DNA of 64,000 bases, from NCBI GenBank assembly GCA_030704615.1, contig CM060732.1, positions 53,673,053-53,737,052 of the forward strand. The letters run 5' to 3'. A program made the translations under genes and the position numbers. This DNA comes from Takakia lepidozioides (Eukaryota > Streptophyta > Takakiopsida > Takakiales > Takakiaceae). Below are positions 1-11,537 of the stretch, piece by piece; positions within the stretch are counted from its first letter, which is position 1; every line of letters begins with the position of its first letter. A model generated the notes under the pieces. The model saw nothing but the letters and a program-made list of their open reading frames with translations, was not told the origin of the DNA and did not search any database.

Positions 1-1006
1 GCATTTCATTGGGCTGCACTTGAAGACCATCTCTCTTCTTTTCCAAGTCCTCCCTTCTCACACATGTGTCTGGCAGATCCCCCAACTCTTCCACAACGCT
101 TGATGGGATGGCAGACTGGCTTTCTGGTATTTCTTGGGCTGATTCAATACTATCTTTGCTTGTGTCTGTGCCAGCCCCAAGAACTATTTCTCCATCACCT
201 TCGGAAACTATCCCATCACTCTCCCCAGTCTCATGAATAGACTCCACAACTCCACAAGAAACAGGACGCTTGGGTACAATCACATTCAGCACCTCATTCT
301 CATAGCTCGCCACTGACCCTTCTGGAAGGGTTGACGGGGGCAACCGAAAGCGCCACAGATCCACCTGTTCACACCGATTCGGGGAATTAGCGTAATTCGG
401 TACAATATCACTGAAACTTTCAACCATATCAGCACACGAAACTGAGCTAATCATATTGATCCACCACAAGCACCTATGTCGTAACATGGTTTGTGAATAC
501 CGCGGTGAGGAGGTTCACTGGTTCGCTGGTCCCAAAACCATCACAATTAGTCCTTAATGCAATCGCGCATGAACCGCTCCAGCAACATAGTCTGTCTCTT
601 TCACTCTCCCTCTCCAGACAAAGGGACCCTTTTACAAAGGAGAAACGAGACAAAAAGAGAAACTGCTCACCTCTAAGGCTTCCAGCTCGCCTCCCCCGAT
701 CACAACCTTAGTCGCACCGGGGACAATCTCCATAACCTCTGCCCTCACTTCCTCGGCCACCAGTCCTGGATGCCGAACTTTAAACATGAAGCAATCTCTC
801 ATCTCTTGCACTTCAACAGCCGTGTCTGCATGAAAGGGGAGCTCCAAAACCCTAGCAAAAAGATGCGGCATGCGCTTCAGCTTTTTCAAGCAGCTTGCTG
901 TGCTTGGGGCGTCAACCCTAACATCTTTCCACGGAGAACTCGTGCGCCTCTTCAAAGCAAACGGCGAAGATTCCAGAGCTGCCATTGAGTGCAGATCTGA
1001 CATCAT
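1..1006 (-). CDS. HSP20-like (alpha-crystallin domain) protein, IDM3/At1g20870 type, C-terminus outside window
   Basis: Two coding blocks are visible on the minus strand. The first runs from the ATG at 1006 to about 671 or 631 and contains RVLELPFHADTAVEVQE, then DCFMFKVRHPGL. The second runs from about 470 off the left edge and contains CLWWINMISSV, VDLWRFRLPPSTLPEGS and VLNVIVPK. The W-R-F-R-L-P block followed by a short hydrophobic strand and VPK is the end of an alpha-crystallin fold, as in the plant HSP20-like proteins linked to active DNA demethylation (IDM2/IDM3). After that the protein becomes acidic and Ser/Glu-rich. The intron lies near 480-670. The strong donor GAG|gtgagc (after 671) does not keep frame with the visible acceptor atag (about 472), whereas a weaker gtaaaa donor near 634 does, so the exact junction is open. 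Family assignment is by pattern recognition. Confidence 0.72.
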
Positions 1007-2372
1007 TGCCGGATATAAGGCTTTTGATTTCTTGCTTCAATTACAGTGGTATTAGCAGAAACACACTCCCACAAGTTGTGATACTATCCAAACAGAAAGC
1101 ATAGTCAAACTGTCGCATCTGTAGTGTGAAATAGGATTAGGAGTTTGAAGTGGCACAAGATGCAACTGAGATGACCAGAAGAAAGACAGCAAGAGAGTAC
1201 CACAATATGCCAGGCTTGACAGAACACTGCTGACTTCAAGACACGACTTGGACACAGAAAGGCAGAGGCATGGAGCGGACCGGAACGCGAAAATCGAAGA
1301 TAGAGAGAGGGGCAATAAGAGAAAATACGTCCTCGAGAGTAACAGGACCCTTCACCAGGTATATGTAGACAGAAAGAAAGAAGCAAAGGATATAGCTAGA
1401 CTGACAGAATGATCTCGAGTAAATTACTCGTCAACAGCAAGGTGTTATAGAAACGGAGAGGCCAGCGGAAATTGCAAGGACCAAATAGTTGGGAGACCGA
1501 GAGAAAACAAGAGCCGAAAAGACAGACACATAACCAACACCAGAACGAAACAAACAAAGATCGGCCTGAGATAGACACAGGAAATACTGGTATGTGCTAG
1601 TAGCAGGACGTCAATCCTTGCAGACTCCAAAGCAAGTTGCGGAATAATATGACAGATGGATGAACCAAACGACTCCAAGGCTCAAAGCAACACCAAAAGT
1701 AATGCAGATCGCAGAACAACAACAAAAGAACACAGCGAGGACGGACAATCCCGAGAGAGAGCGAGAGAGAAAGAGAGAGAGAAGATGAAAGGGTGTGGCA
1801 AAGGACAAACATAAAGGCCTGCCGGGCAGCCCTGCCTGCCCAGCTCTCGGCGCCCGGGTCTTTGGCCGGTCGCCCCCCCTCCCGCCCCCCCGAAGACGGA
1901 AACTGTCGGCTATGGACGGCGATGGATGTAAGCCTGGAGTATTTTAATACAGAAAGCTCAAAATAGAGAGGAGGAGCAAACTTATTAACCCCCTTCCATA
2001 TAAGCCACGAAGCAACCACGAAACCGTACAACACGGGACGCGGTAGCATGATTTGAGCCCCAGACCACTATGGTGATAAATAGTGTACCAGTGTTTTGTT
2101 TTTTCGTTTTTCCAAAATCGCCACACGTAAACTCTACCCAGCGACCATGTTGCGAGAACAACGAGGCGGCAGGGCAGGTGGCACGTTTTAATACGTCCAC
2201 GTAGGAAAAATCAGGCTCTTGACTGGCGCTTTCTGGTGAATTTTTCGAATTTTACCCCCTGTAATTTGTTTGTAGAAGTAGCTGACCCATTTTCCAGATC
2301 AAAATCTGGCAACCCCGCCAAGAAAAGAAAACGCTGTCCAACCGATAATGGAAGTTATATGTTTATATATAT
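1007..2372. other. Upstream region of the HSP20-like gene; no gene seen
   Basis: No convincing coding sequence. On the minus strand this is the 5' side of the HSP20-like gene. It contains a GA-rich run at about 1750-1785 (CT-rich on the gene strand, as often seen in plant core promoters and 5' UTRs) and a GC-rich patch at 1820-1890. An (AT)n run at 2362-2380 abuts the next element. Confidence 0.5.
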
Positions 2373-2999
2373 ATATATATGGAAGATAATAGGAATAATG
2401 TAAGAACCGACTGCACACGTGCAACGTCTGACAGGATGGTACGCCGGTTTCCGGCATGTCAAATCTTCCCCACCCTCTCTTGAGAGTGACATGGAACTGA
2501 AGGAGTGTAAACTCGAGTCGGGGTTACACTAACTCGAGTCGGGGTTACACGACGAGGTGTGTAACTCCACTGGGGGTTACACAGAATAGAGTGTAACTCC
2601 TCTTGGTGTAACTCACACTTGGTCTCGAAATTTGACTAAGTCCAAATTTGGTTAAGTATAAAATGGACTAACCAGAGTTACATGAGAAACTGGGGTTACA
2701 GAGGGTTATACCAATTGGATGTTTACACTACCGGGGTTATGTTACACCGACAAAGGCTACAAGCGCTTCCCATCAAGAATCAAACCCTGAATCGAGCCGC
2801 CTGCAACACTATCACCTTACCATCATGCTACCCACCGCAGCAAACCACTTGGATTCTTAAGTATTTAAATAAATAGTGAAACCGAGGTAAGAGGGGGTGG
2901 GGAGGATTTGACAGGGGGGCCCGGGCAGGAATCCGGTAAACGTACCGTCAGATCAGTCCATTAAGTTCTTACATTATTCCTATTGTCTTCCTATATATA
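2373..2999. mobile_element. MITE-like element with about 115-bp imperfect terminal inverted repeats
   Basis: The left arm (about 2373-2488) and right arm (about 2886-2999) are reverse complements of each other. Shared blocks include aggaataatgtaagaac near the outer ends and tgtcaaatc(t/c)tccccacc near the inner ends. The inside holds two 21-bp tandem copies of actcgagtcggggttacac (about 2510-2553) and more ggggttacac units. There is no coding potential. The size (about 630 bp) and long arms fit a non-autonomous DNA transposon or foldback element. The short tgtaagaac/gttcttaca pair could suggest an LTR, but the inverted similarity continues outside it, which argues against that. The target duplication is obscured by the flanking (AT)n tract. 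Confidence 0.65.
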
Positions 3000-4036
3000 C
3001 ACACTCTTGTAATGTTTTATGGGAACTTTCGGCACCGGAGAGTTCCGTCCGGTTATGTATGGAATGTGCAAGTGAAAGTCGACAAGATGTGTCACCACAA
3101 CACCCTCATTCCGACATTGCACCGCCAATACGACCATAATCCGTTAAGGACCCATCTGCCCATCTGACTTACGGGACTAACGACCCATTCAATTCAATGG
3201 GTGGTTGGCTTCCACTTTCGGTTAAAAAGGTTTTAAAGGAACATTTGGGTCATCCTTAAGGTGTACAGGTGGATGGATGAATGTGTAGTGCACTGATTGG
3301 CGGATATTGATTGTCCAGTCAAGCAAGCAACCCAAGAAAGTCGGGGGGTTGGCCAAAGTTAGCAAGGAGTGCCCAGATTTAGCGGCTGCTAAAAAGGATG
3401 CACTGAAGTTGTCCAATTGTCAGAGCACTTCGTGGGAGCCCTAAATTGGGGCTACCACTAATAGCAAGATATAGATAGCGATGGGAAATTAGGTAGCTTC
3501 AGACTTTTTCGCTTCTTGGGCGTTGGACGAAGTCTCATGGATGAAGGGCCAATCCTCCATTATCTTCAAATTTGTTTATGGCACCACATCCATCCATAAA
3601 CCTGTGTGATTTCTAGCTGACAAACATATAGATACATATATGACGCCAACCGGAGTTAGCGTAAATAAGAGCCTCTTTCTTTGCGGGTGCTGGCTTCTTT
3701 CTGAACTCTATTATGGGATATATGGTATATTATAAGTGAGTGGACCACACAAATGTGACGACGACACGGAATGGGGCTGGACCATGTCCGTGCCATCATA
3801 CCCCCCCAAGCTTACAAAACAATAAATAGATTGCGAGTTCTGAAAGGCTTCTGGGTGGGACCATTTTTGTTTGCATCACTGCCGTACTACTAGAAATACC
3901 AACCTAAAGAAAATATGTTTCAATGGGAGTTTGTTTAACCGATAGGTAAGGTATCGAGCGACCGTTGTGGTCGCTGGTTAACTTTTAACCACTGGGAACA
4001 TGCTATCTGTGGGTGAATATATACCCGAGTCGTTAG
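3000..4036. other. Anonymous AT-rich sequence
   Basis: No gene, RNA or clear repeat recognised. Short open frames here show no family motifs. Confidence 0.4.
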
Positions 4037-4082
4037 AAAAATAAAATCGACCAAAGGCCAAAGGACATCTAGGAGTTTGTTT

Positions 4083-4235
4083 GAAGGGGGTAAGTTGCAT
4101 GGGCCCACATGGCTACTAGATACGGGCCCATTTGCAGACCATGTCCATACTCTATTTGAACGGGGTGGTAAGTTGCATGGCCCCCTAGGCTACTCGATGC
4201 GGGCCCATATGCAGGCTGTGCCCATTGTTCTAGAT
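4083..4235. repeat. Local 78-bp tandem duplication
   Basis: Two adjacent copies begin with gtaagttgcatgg at 4090 and 4168 (period 78 bp). Both contain ggctact..at.cgggccca and a ca..c.tgtcca/gtgccca end. Confidence 0.7.
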
Positions 4236-4418
4236 GGAGCGTAGGAACTGCTTGCGTAGGAGACAAAGACTAACACGAGGAGGGAGGTAGCGGTAGGGGC
4301 TGGTGGGAATGGTGGTTGGAACGTATTGAAAATATGTTTCAATGTCGAGGAGGCTCCTGCGTAAGGGATATTGCAACCTAAGTTCTCTACTTCATAATTG
4401 TATTGCTCCCATAATAGA

Positions 4419-4480
4419 GTTATCCGTTAAGTAGAAGGTATGGAGGGTGAGTTAGGAGGGAGGGTGACTTAACGGATAAC
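4419..4480. repeat. Perfect 14-bp inverted repeat (hairpin)
   Basis: gttatccgttaagt at 4419-4432 is matched by acttaacggataac at 4467-4480 around a GA-rich loop. It may be a small hairpin element; function unknown. Confidence 0.55.
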
Positions 4481-5470
4481 TTTAGTGACATTTCAATATG
4501 CTATTTATTCTTTGTGTCCCTGGTGACATGGGTTGGGCACAAACAGGAGGGTTAAGGGTCTAAAACTATGTTATACAGGGGGTTTTATGCGGAGTGGCGA
4601 GTTATATGTCAACATACATTTTCATTATGTTGCAAGAGGTGTATGTGACTATGATTTTTCTGCCCAAAATTACATTTGCAAGGGAGTTTGTTATATTCCA
4701 TTATGACGCCGTATGAGTCTACACCGATTTTATAAAGGATTCAAGGCGAAATACGTATGGCATATGTACCCCAAGAGGACCCCAAGTCACTCAAAAAATA
4801 AAATCAACCAAAAGGGATATGACATCTATCAAGCTCCCTAAGTAGGCTGGCTATTTGCATGTTGCCCTACTTGGCTATTGGGTGCCTTGTGAAAACTGTT
4901 GCCAAAGATGATCTAGAATAGAGGGAGGGAGAGAGGGAGGTTGTTCTAGAGGTGCAACCAAGCTATAGCCAAAGAGGAGGGCAAGAGGGACTCCGGGGTA
5001 GACTTCATGCAAGAGCAGGGCCGTGGAAGCAACAAGGGTGGACAAGATGCACCACAGTTAACAAAGTGTTGCACCGCAAGGGGTTTGGTGTCAAGGCAAC
5101 AACAAAGATGCTGATGACCATATATTTTCAGGTGTTGCTTGTCTTTCAATGGCCATGAAGTTCATGGTTGGGTTGAATTATTTTTGGGAGTGTACCATGG
5201 GGGAAGGGTTGCTTGAAGTTCGGGTGGGGAGATTTGGATTCGATAATCTCAAGAGGTCTTCATAATTTTTGCAGCATCATGATATCCCTAGTTATCATAC
5301 AAGGATTTTATGACAAGTGACAAATTATATGTCAACCTGTATTACTATTATGTGACACTACTTGTATTCAACGTTGAATTTTTTGACTCGAAGTCACATC
5401 TCGGACACATTTGACTGTATTCTATTATGATGCCATATGGCTCTTCACCAATTTTATACAAATTCGAGTG

Positions 5471-8400
5471 AATAAGAGGTGAACGGAGCATTCGGAAGTT
5501 GTGGGTGAAGTTTGAATTAGAAGAAAAATTATCAGAATAACATTCTTACAGCAGCCTAATGTCAGATCTGCAAATTAATACCAATGGATGATAGTTGAGT
5601 TGGAAAGTGCATTGAGTGCCACCCAGGTGATTATGGGCTCAAATCCTGCTACCTTGTTGGGTATGGTATAATCCAGTGTTGGATTGGTATCAGAAAAATA
5701 TTATACCAGTGGTCCTGGTATTACAAGGGTCCACATTCCCCAATATTGGTATGTACCTGGTATTGGGGTAAGGGGGCCGGGTAGGGTATAATAGGAGATA
5801 TCACATGTAAATGGCTGTTTTCTTAAAAAACTTTGGCAACATAGGAGATACACGTAGGAGTGAATGACATATCCACCACTTGCAAGGGATTTCGTGCTTG
5901 AGGCCTTGACAAGGAGGAACCCGCTTTCAGCTCACAGTCCAGCTTCTTACTCTGCTGCATCATGTCGCATCACCGAAAGCAGATACGCTCTATAAATGTA
6001 CACGACTATGGTTTGGTATAAATCTTTTTTAATTATGTCCAACTACAATTTGTTAAAAGAAAGTTACCGATTGCTCTCAAAGGTGGCCACCATTCAATTA
6101 TGGTTTATCATTCATCACTCATTCAGTATATTGTGCATTTGACAATTAGACACACTGCTAGCAATGCATGTAGAGACTATGCATGTCGAGACCAACTTTC
6201 TCCAACAAGCAGTTTGCCAAAGGGAATTGGGATTGAGAGTGGAGACAAGCATAACACAGCGAGAGTAGAGAGAACAGGGCAAGAGTAGAGAGAACGTAAG
6301 ACGGCGAGAGTGGAACATAACATAACGAGAGTGGAGACAACGCTGATTTACTATGGTACACCATAACATCTTTCCTCCTGCTCTTGGGTTTATGACTCTC
6401 TAGTAAGGTTGAGTTTCCTACCAGGAAAGGGCGGATATGAGAGGCACACCTCCTGTTTGACATTAAAGCTCTTGCGTGGTTTCCATCGTGAGCATCATGC
6501 TCGACATAACTATTCGAAGATCTAGCAAGAGCGTGGTTCTATGCCCCACATCTAGCCAGCAGATGGAACACATTTTTTGCCCCAAATTGTGTGCAATTAC
6601 TGTTCAAAGGGAGAGACCAATAATTTTTTGCAACTTCTGCACAGCACCCAATCCAGCGTATATGCCACTTCTTCATTTGAGAGAAGCTCAGATCTGCCTC
6701 ATGTATTCTAGGATAGAGCTGCAATGTGCTATGCAGGATTCACTGGGAGAGATGACTCCAGACCAGTGGTTCAGATGATCAACCACTGAACATGTCTGGC
6801 CTTCACTACACTAACACTGAATAGGTGTGTGCCATTGGTTTTGGGGTTCTGGTGTATTATGTGCAGACTAATAAGAAGGTTAGCGACGCAAAGCTTGCAA
6901 ATGACATCCAAGCAGTGTTGGTTGAGTTTCAGAGTGCTCAAATTTTTTTCAAGAACACGAAAACGTCCATACTCCTTTTGTGTCTCGAGCAGTTCTGCCC
7001 TCCGGGTAAAGCACACCTTCTCCACCCAATGTGTAAGCTCTTTGTACCTCCTTTGAAAGTCTTAGGACTGTGTTGTATGTTTCTGTTCTGATTACTTAGG
7101 CACTTAGGCTTTGTGTGAAGGAAACATATCGCAGCAATCTCCGACTTTTTTAACTGAGATATACATAAAGAATCTGTGGCACGTTGGCATGTTACAATAG
7201 AAAGTAATGCAGTGCACATAGGGGTCATTTACCTTGGCTAGTTCGCTCTCATGATATTGGCAACAAAGGACTGATCATTGTCTTCCTGGTTGAATGTTAC
7301 AAGTAATTGCAGCAGTCATTTGGTTTCTGTGGTATAGTGTCGGCTATCATCAGTAACATGCAGGTGAGGTCTAACGCATATGGTTTATGATTTGTTGCAG
7401 TTTTCCCTCAAGTGACAAGTCCCCATATCGTGCACAATTTTCAATGTTATCGAATTGTATCATTTCAGGTTGATATTTAGGGGTAGGATATTTGTTTTTA
7501 ACTTGTCAAGAAGAAGGTAATCAGGATTTCAGTTCCCACCAACGTAATGTAGAACAAAAATGTTGCACATAGATTTGACATGTTTGTGGTGGAAACATGA
7601 AATACGTACAAGCCAGTCTAGATACGACTTTAGGTCGGGTGAACTTGGACCAGCTGCCAGCCTAGATGAGCTAGTTGTCTTCAATCCCAAGGCAGTTCTT
7701 CTTTGTTTTGTGGTGGTGTATAGAGTGTAACTCACGAGCCATTCCCTTCAATCGTAGGATTTGTTGTTCTTAATACTAGAGAATAAGCTCCTTTTTTGTG
7801 CAGTTTCTAATGCACGTTTCCAAGATTGAGCTCATTCCTAGCCTGCCATTCTTTCTCTTCCAGATTTATCATTATGGACAAAAGCCCAGAGTGGACACTT
7901 GTATTATATTTACTATAGAAAATGGCCGATTGGTTATTTACGTGGTGTTATGTATTCCTATGGTCTCAATAAATGGCAGTCTTATCAAGCTTCATATATT
8001 CATAGTTTTGGCTGTGTATTTGTTGCTGGGAAAATGACGGCATCGAGATGGCATCATCAATATATGTCCCTGTTCCCTGACGTCATATATAGTGTGTTTT
8101 ACTTAATGCATATTTACGACTCTATACATTATCTTGAAGTACAGTTAGTTCATCGAGAGGAACAAGGTCAGTCGGTTGTTTAGTCCTTAAAATTTCATAC
8201 GCCATCGATTGAGCTCATGACATAGAGCATCCACCACAAGCTTAATGCAAGGATCAAGGTTGTGCATAGGATATATAGCGTTTTGAGCATTGTGTGGTCT
8301 TATGTCCCTGAATCTGTGCCCTGTCTACACACATAATCAATAGTCAGTGTTTGGTCCACTAAAATCAGCAGGGGGGGATCTAGGACGCCGCTCCCGAAGC

Positions 8401-8479
8401 TCTATTCTCTCTTCCGTAAGTCCTCCTTTTGATCATTGAGTCTTGATCACTTTTGTGTTGTGCCTCCTTCTTTGATGTT
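5471..8479. other. Anonymous intergenic sequence with a TACCAG/CTGGTA-rich patch
   Basis: No gene is recognised in about 3 kb. At 5640-5790 there is a patch of recurring ggtat/taccag words. Its reverse complement resembles 41590-41740 (shared c.agtgtt, ccag..tggtcctggtat), so it is probably a copy of the same unnamed repeat. Short frames on both strands at 6480-7230 look non-random but match no family I know. Confidence 0.35.
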
Positions 8480-8676
8480 GACATGCTTTGGCATTTTTCG
8501 GGCCTCCCAAAGGTATATGGAGGATTTTGATGCACCCTATGACAAACCCTGAATTGACCAGAGTAGTAAGCACTATTTTGGCTTGTTGTTTGTTGCATAA
8601 TGTTATAATTAATAGAAGAGACCTGACAGTGGATGATGACATTGCATTAGTAGGGCATTATGACGAGGGCTACTAG
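8480..8676 (+). pseudogene. PIF/Harbinger nuclease (HARBI1-like DDE) C-terminal remnant
   Basis: The frame at 8488-8676 reads GIWRILMHPM, then VVSTILACCLLHN, then VDDDIALVGHYD. A-C-C-x-L-H-N near the C-terminus is the hallmark of HARBI1-like DDE nucleases of PIF/Harbinger transposons. The upstream domain with the DDE residues is missing or unrecognisable, so this is a truncated relic. The Myb-like relic at 10855-11537 could be the partner ORF of the same element, but the solo LTR now lies between them. Confidence 0.65.
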
Positions 8677-9002
8677 TAGCAAATGAATCAAATACCAACA
8701 TGAGCAAAAGCCTATGAGATGTAGATGGCAGTAGCAAAACATTTATATATATTGGATGACATTTTTATAATTTATAAAGAAATGAGGTCAGCTAGACTTT
8801 TTAATCTTGAGGTTCTCTACAATCATAGTAATCATTGGCTCTCTATGGGTTGTTGAGGTTCCATGTTCCCGCGTACTTTCTTGGTTATTTTGTAATTGCA
8901 CTTATTTTCTCATGAAAGTATGACAAAAGTACAAATGAAACAGTTGGAAATAACACGATTTAAGTGTTACACATGCACATGAGAAACTTCACTGTCACAT
9001 GT
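8677..9002. other. Anonymous sequence left of the solo LTR
   Basis: AT-rich with no gene seen. Its last five bases (8998-9002, CATGT) are the left copy of the target-site duplication of the solo LTR. Confidence 0.5.
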
Positions 9003-9610
9003 TGTCACAGTGAAGCACCCTTGAGTGTCGAACGCACTCAAGGAGGCGGAGGCGCTCACAAGGTGGAGCCCGACAAATCGGGTGGCAGTGATGGGGGCTC
9101 CACGAGAGTCGTAGTGGGGGTGACATAGGACTCACCATGAGGCTGATGCCTTGTGGTGGGAGTCGTGGGGAGTCTTGGGACTCACCACGGTCCATTGGGC
9201 CAAGACTCACCGCGACTCATCACAGGGACGACCGAGGGTCTAAGTGGTGGTGCACTAGATTTGGACTTGGCTACTTGTGGAACCCCCGTGGACACCTATA
9301 GAAGTATATATAGGGAGTAGTAACCCTGAGAACGGTGCAAGCCCGTTGGTGACCTAAAACTAGTGAGTAAATGTGCGAGCCGGAAAGCGACCAAGGTGTG
9401 GGGAGCTGTTCCGGACTGCCATCTACTAAAGAGAATTTCCACTGAGCGCAACAGGTCGAGGGTCGAGTGGGGGTGTGACGGGGACCGTTATGCCCTGGTG
9501 AGCAGCCAAAGCTTCGAGTTGGCCCAGCGGCCAGTTTGGGAGTTAGGCGCGCACATCAAAGCGAGTAACTATTACTTGAAGGGGAGCTTACCGAAGTGAG
9601 GTGCGCGACA
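9003..9610. mobile_element. Solo LTR of a Ty3/gypsy chromovirus (same family as the element at 58.2 kb)
   Basis: It starts TGTCAC and ends GCGACA (short inverted ends) and is flanked by perfect 5-bp duplications CATGT at 8998-9002 and 9611-9615. The body is closely similar to the 5' LTR at 58218-58925. Shared parts include gaagcacccttgagtg, ggaggcggaggcgctcac, the tatatatagggagta promoter region (about 9307-9321), gcaagcccgttggtgacc and gcttaccgaa.tgaggtgcg. It lacks about 90 bp near the left end. No primer site or gag follows, so the internal part has been lost, most simply by LTR-LTR recombination. Confidence 0.9.
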
Positions 9611-9615
9611 CATGT

Positions 9616-10812
9616 GAATGTGCCAATATGAGGTATGTGAATAAGCCTGGTATAGCCACATATACCCTCTAATTGTATTGTTGTGGTACAATAAGTGCAT
9701 AATGTTGTGGAGTCTAGTGCACTACTATTACCACTATTACTGATGTACAATTACATTACAAATAGCATGAATCAATTGTAGCACTTTGGTGCAGTTAGTG
9801 CATAGTGTTCATGTGGTATATTGCAATTAATGTTGTACAATGACATAACAAAGATATGTCTAAATCAAATGTGTTGAGGTGGTACAATTGACCCATATTA
9901 TCGTAGTAACACATGTTTTTTTATTTTTTTCAGACTCACTGTGATGACATGAGCAAAAAATTTATTGCCTACATATTGTCTATAGGTACTATGTGATAAT
10001 GAACCAGACCAATTGTAGTGTTGTGGTATACTAATGTGGTCAACTATACTTTAGCCCTATGAGGTCAATTGTACGATAACCATGTAATCACATCACAATG
10101 TAATTGGAGGCATATCAAATACGTATATTGTACCATAGTCCATTCAGGCTCTATGTAAAGTAGTTATACATTGTAATTGTAATATACCACACTACAATAG
10201 CACTATGCACACAGTGTACCGCAACAATATATTAGGTTCATCTCTTTGTAATGTAAATATACAGTACTGTACCAGACCGGTACATTTCATTCATGCTCTT
10301 TGCAATCCTGGCGTCTTTACACACCTCATCTTAACCTAGTCATCTGCATGACATTAAAGTCTTCACATTACCTTAGTACCTACGATTGCAATGGTAGAAA
10401 AATAATTAATCATGTTGCATGAGATCCACACACTATTGAGATAAGCAGAATGTTGTCCTCGTGTTGCGTTGTAGATCTAATGCTTTTCGACCCATCGCCA
10501 ATGCATGACAATGTGGCAATGTATCCAATTCCTACATCCTTGGCGATCTATATTTTTTCCCTTTCCAACTGTAGAGTTTCTTCGTGGCGTTAGTTTCTTC
10601 GTGGCGTTTGTTTTCTTGAATTTGAGCATCTATCATGGCGGCGACCACTTTTTCTCAGTTGGCTTGGAGAACCGCGGTCAAGTCTTCCGCTGATTTAGGA
10701 GAGAGTCATCAACGTTTTGGAATAGATGACAAAGTCTCAGTCAACTCCTTAGAGGTTGAATTAGACATAGTACCTAATGAACACGACATTGTTTACAACT
10801 TCGTCATCATCA
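9616..10812. other. Anonymous AT-rich sequence
   Basis: No gene recognised. Many short variants of tgtggta/taccaca (for example 9680-10210) give it a degenerate internally repetitive look, as in AT-rich transposon relics. Confidence 0.35.
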
Positions 10813-11537
10813 GCCAAAATTCCTACGTATACTATGCGCACTGATATTCATTTGCAGGGAAACCAAAAATCCATGAATTTCTAAAGTAGGGGCGATGATA
10901 CTTCTTGGTCTGTCCACGGCAAAAGTGTCGATTGGAAGATCACTTGAATCTACAGCCTTGGAGGTCTTCACAAACCATTGTGATAAATCATCAAAGAGTT
11001 CTTGGTGAAGATATGTTTTGGGCATCTTGACATCTTTCCTTTCTTGGGGGGTCATGTGGTAATAAGATTTCCTCCCACTTAGGATCTTCTTTTCATAATC
11101 CCAGACCTTACGGATGTCTGAAGATATCGCTTCCCATTTGTCTTGACATTGTTGTGCACTTCTCAAAACACCTTATTGAAAACATGCATTTTTCAACTAT
11201 TTGCCACGTGTAAGGAGCAGATTGATGTAAAGTTTTGGAGCCTGATTGAGGGCCATGTCTGGTCCAGCCGCTTCGCTTTGCAGCTAGCAAAACCATCATC
11301 TCTCATAAAGCAACCATGTCCCTTTTGTGTAAACCATTCTTGGAATGCATCCCTATTAAGCTCCAATTTTGGTGGTGTCATCGTTTGGACCATTTTCACT
11401 GTTGGTGTTCCATTTGTTTCCACAATTGGTGTTTCATGCAGTGCATGTGAGTTTTCTTCATTCAGCATAATCATCATATTCACTTTTCGCTGTTCACACA
11501 ATGTGGTCGTCAGAGTACGCAATGAAGGGAAAGCCAA
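10813..11537 (-). pseudogene. Myb/SANT-like (trihelix) DNA-binding protein fragment, probable Harbinger ORF1 relic
   Basis: Two minus-strand frames join into a trihelix-like domain. The frame at 11537-11193 carries NRDAFQEWFTQKGHGCF and LDQTWPSI. The frame at 11166-10813 carries SAQQCQDKWEAISSDIRKV, then YEKKILSG, SYYHMTPQERK and LFDDLSQWF. The W...K...W...YEK...YY order is that of Myb-like domains of plant trihelix proteins and of PIF/Harbinger accessory proteins. The frame changes near 11170-11200 (frameshift or short intron) and no proper start or end is visible. Transposon origin is inferred from the nearby HARBI1-like relic. Confidence 0.5.

Larger units (their letters stand above)
4037..5470. 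repeat. Diverged tandem duplication of a block of about 0.72-0.76 kb
   Basis: Sequence at 4037-4240 (aataaaatc.accaaa, ggacatct, ...tgcatg..ccc...ggctact) recurs in diverged form at about 4796-4910. Sequence at 4600-4745 (ttatatgtcaac, then attatga.gcc.tatg, then ccgattttata) recurs at about 5323-5460. The offsets are about 758 and 722 bp, so two old copies lie side by side. No coding function is seen. Confidence 0.5.

Noticed and set aside
2399-2979. TGTAAGAAC...GTTCTTACA pair read as a solo LTR
   Set aside because: The inverted similarity continues outside (aggaataa / ttattcct) and far inside the pair, so it is part of long inverted arms, not short LTR ends with a direct duplication.
6480-7230. 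Cluster of frames on both strands as a coding gene
   Set aside because: Individual frames are under about 100 residues with no family signature and poor splice borders; left as anonymous.
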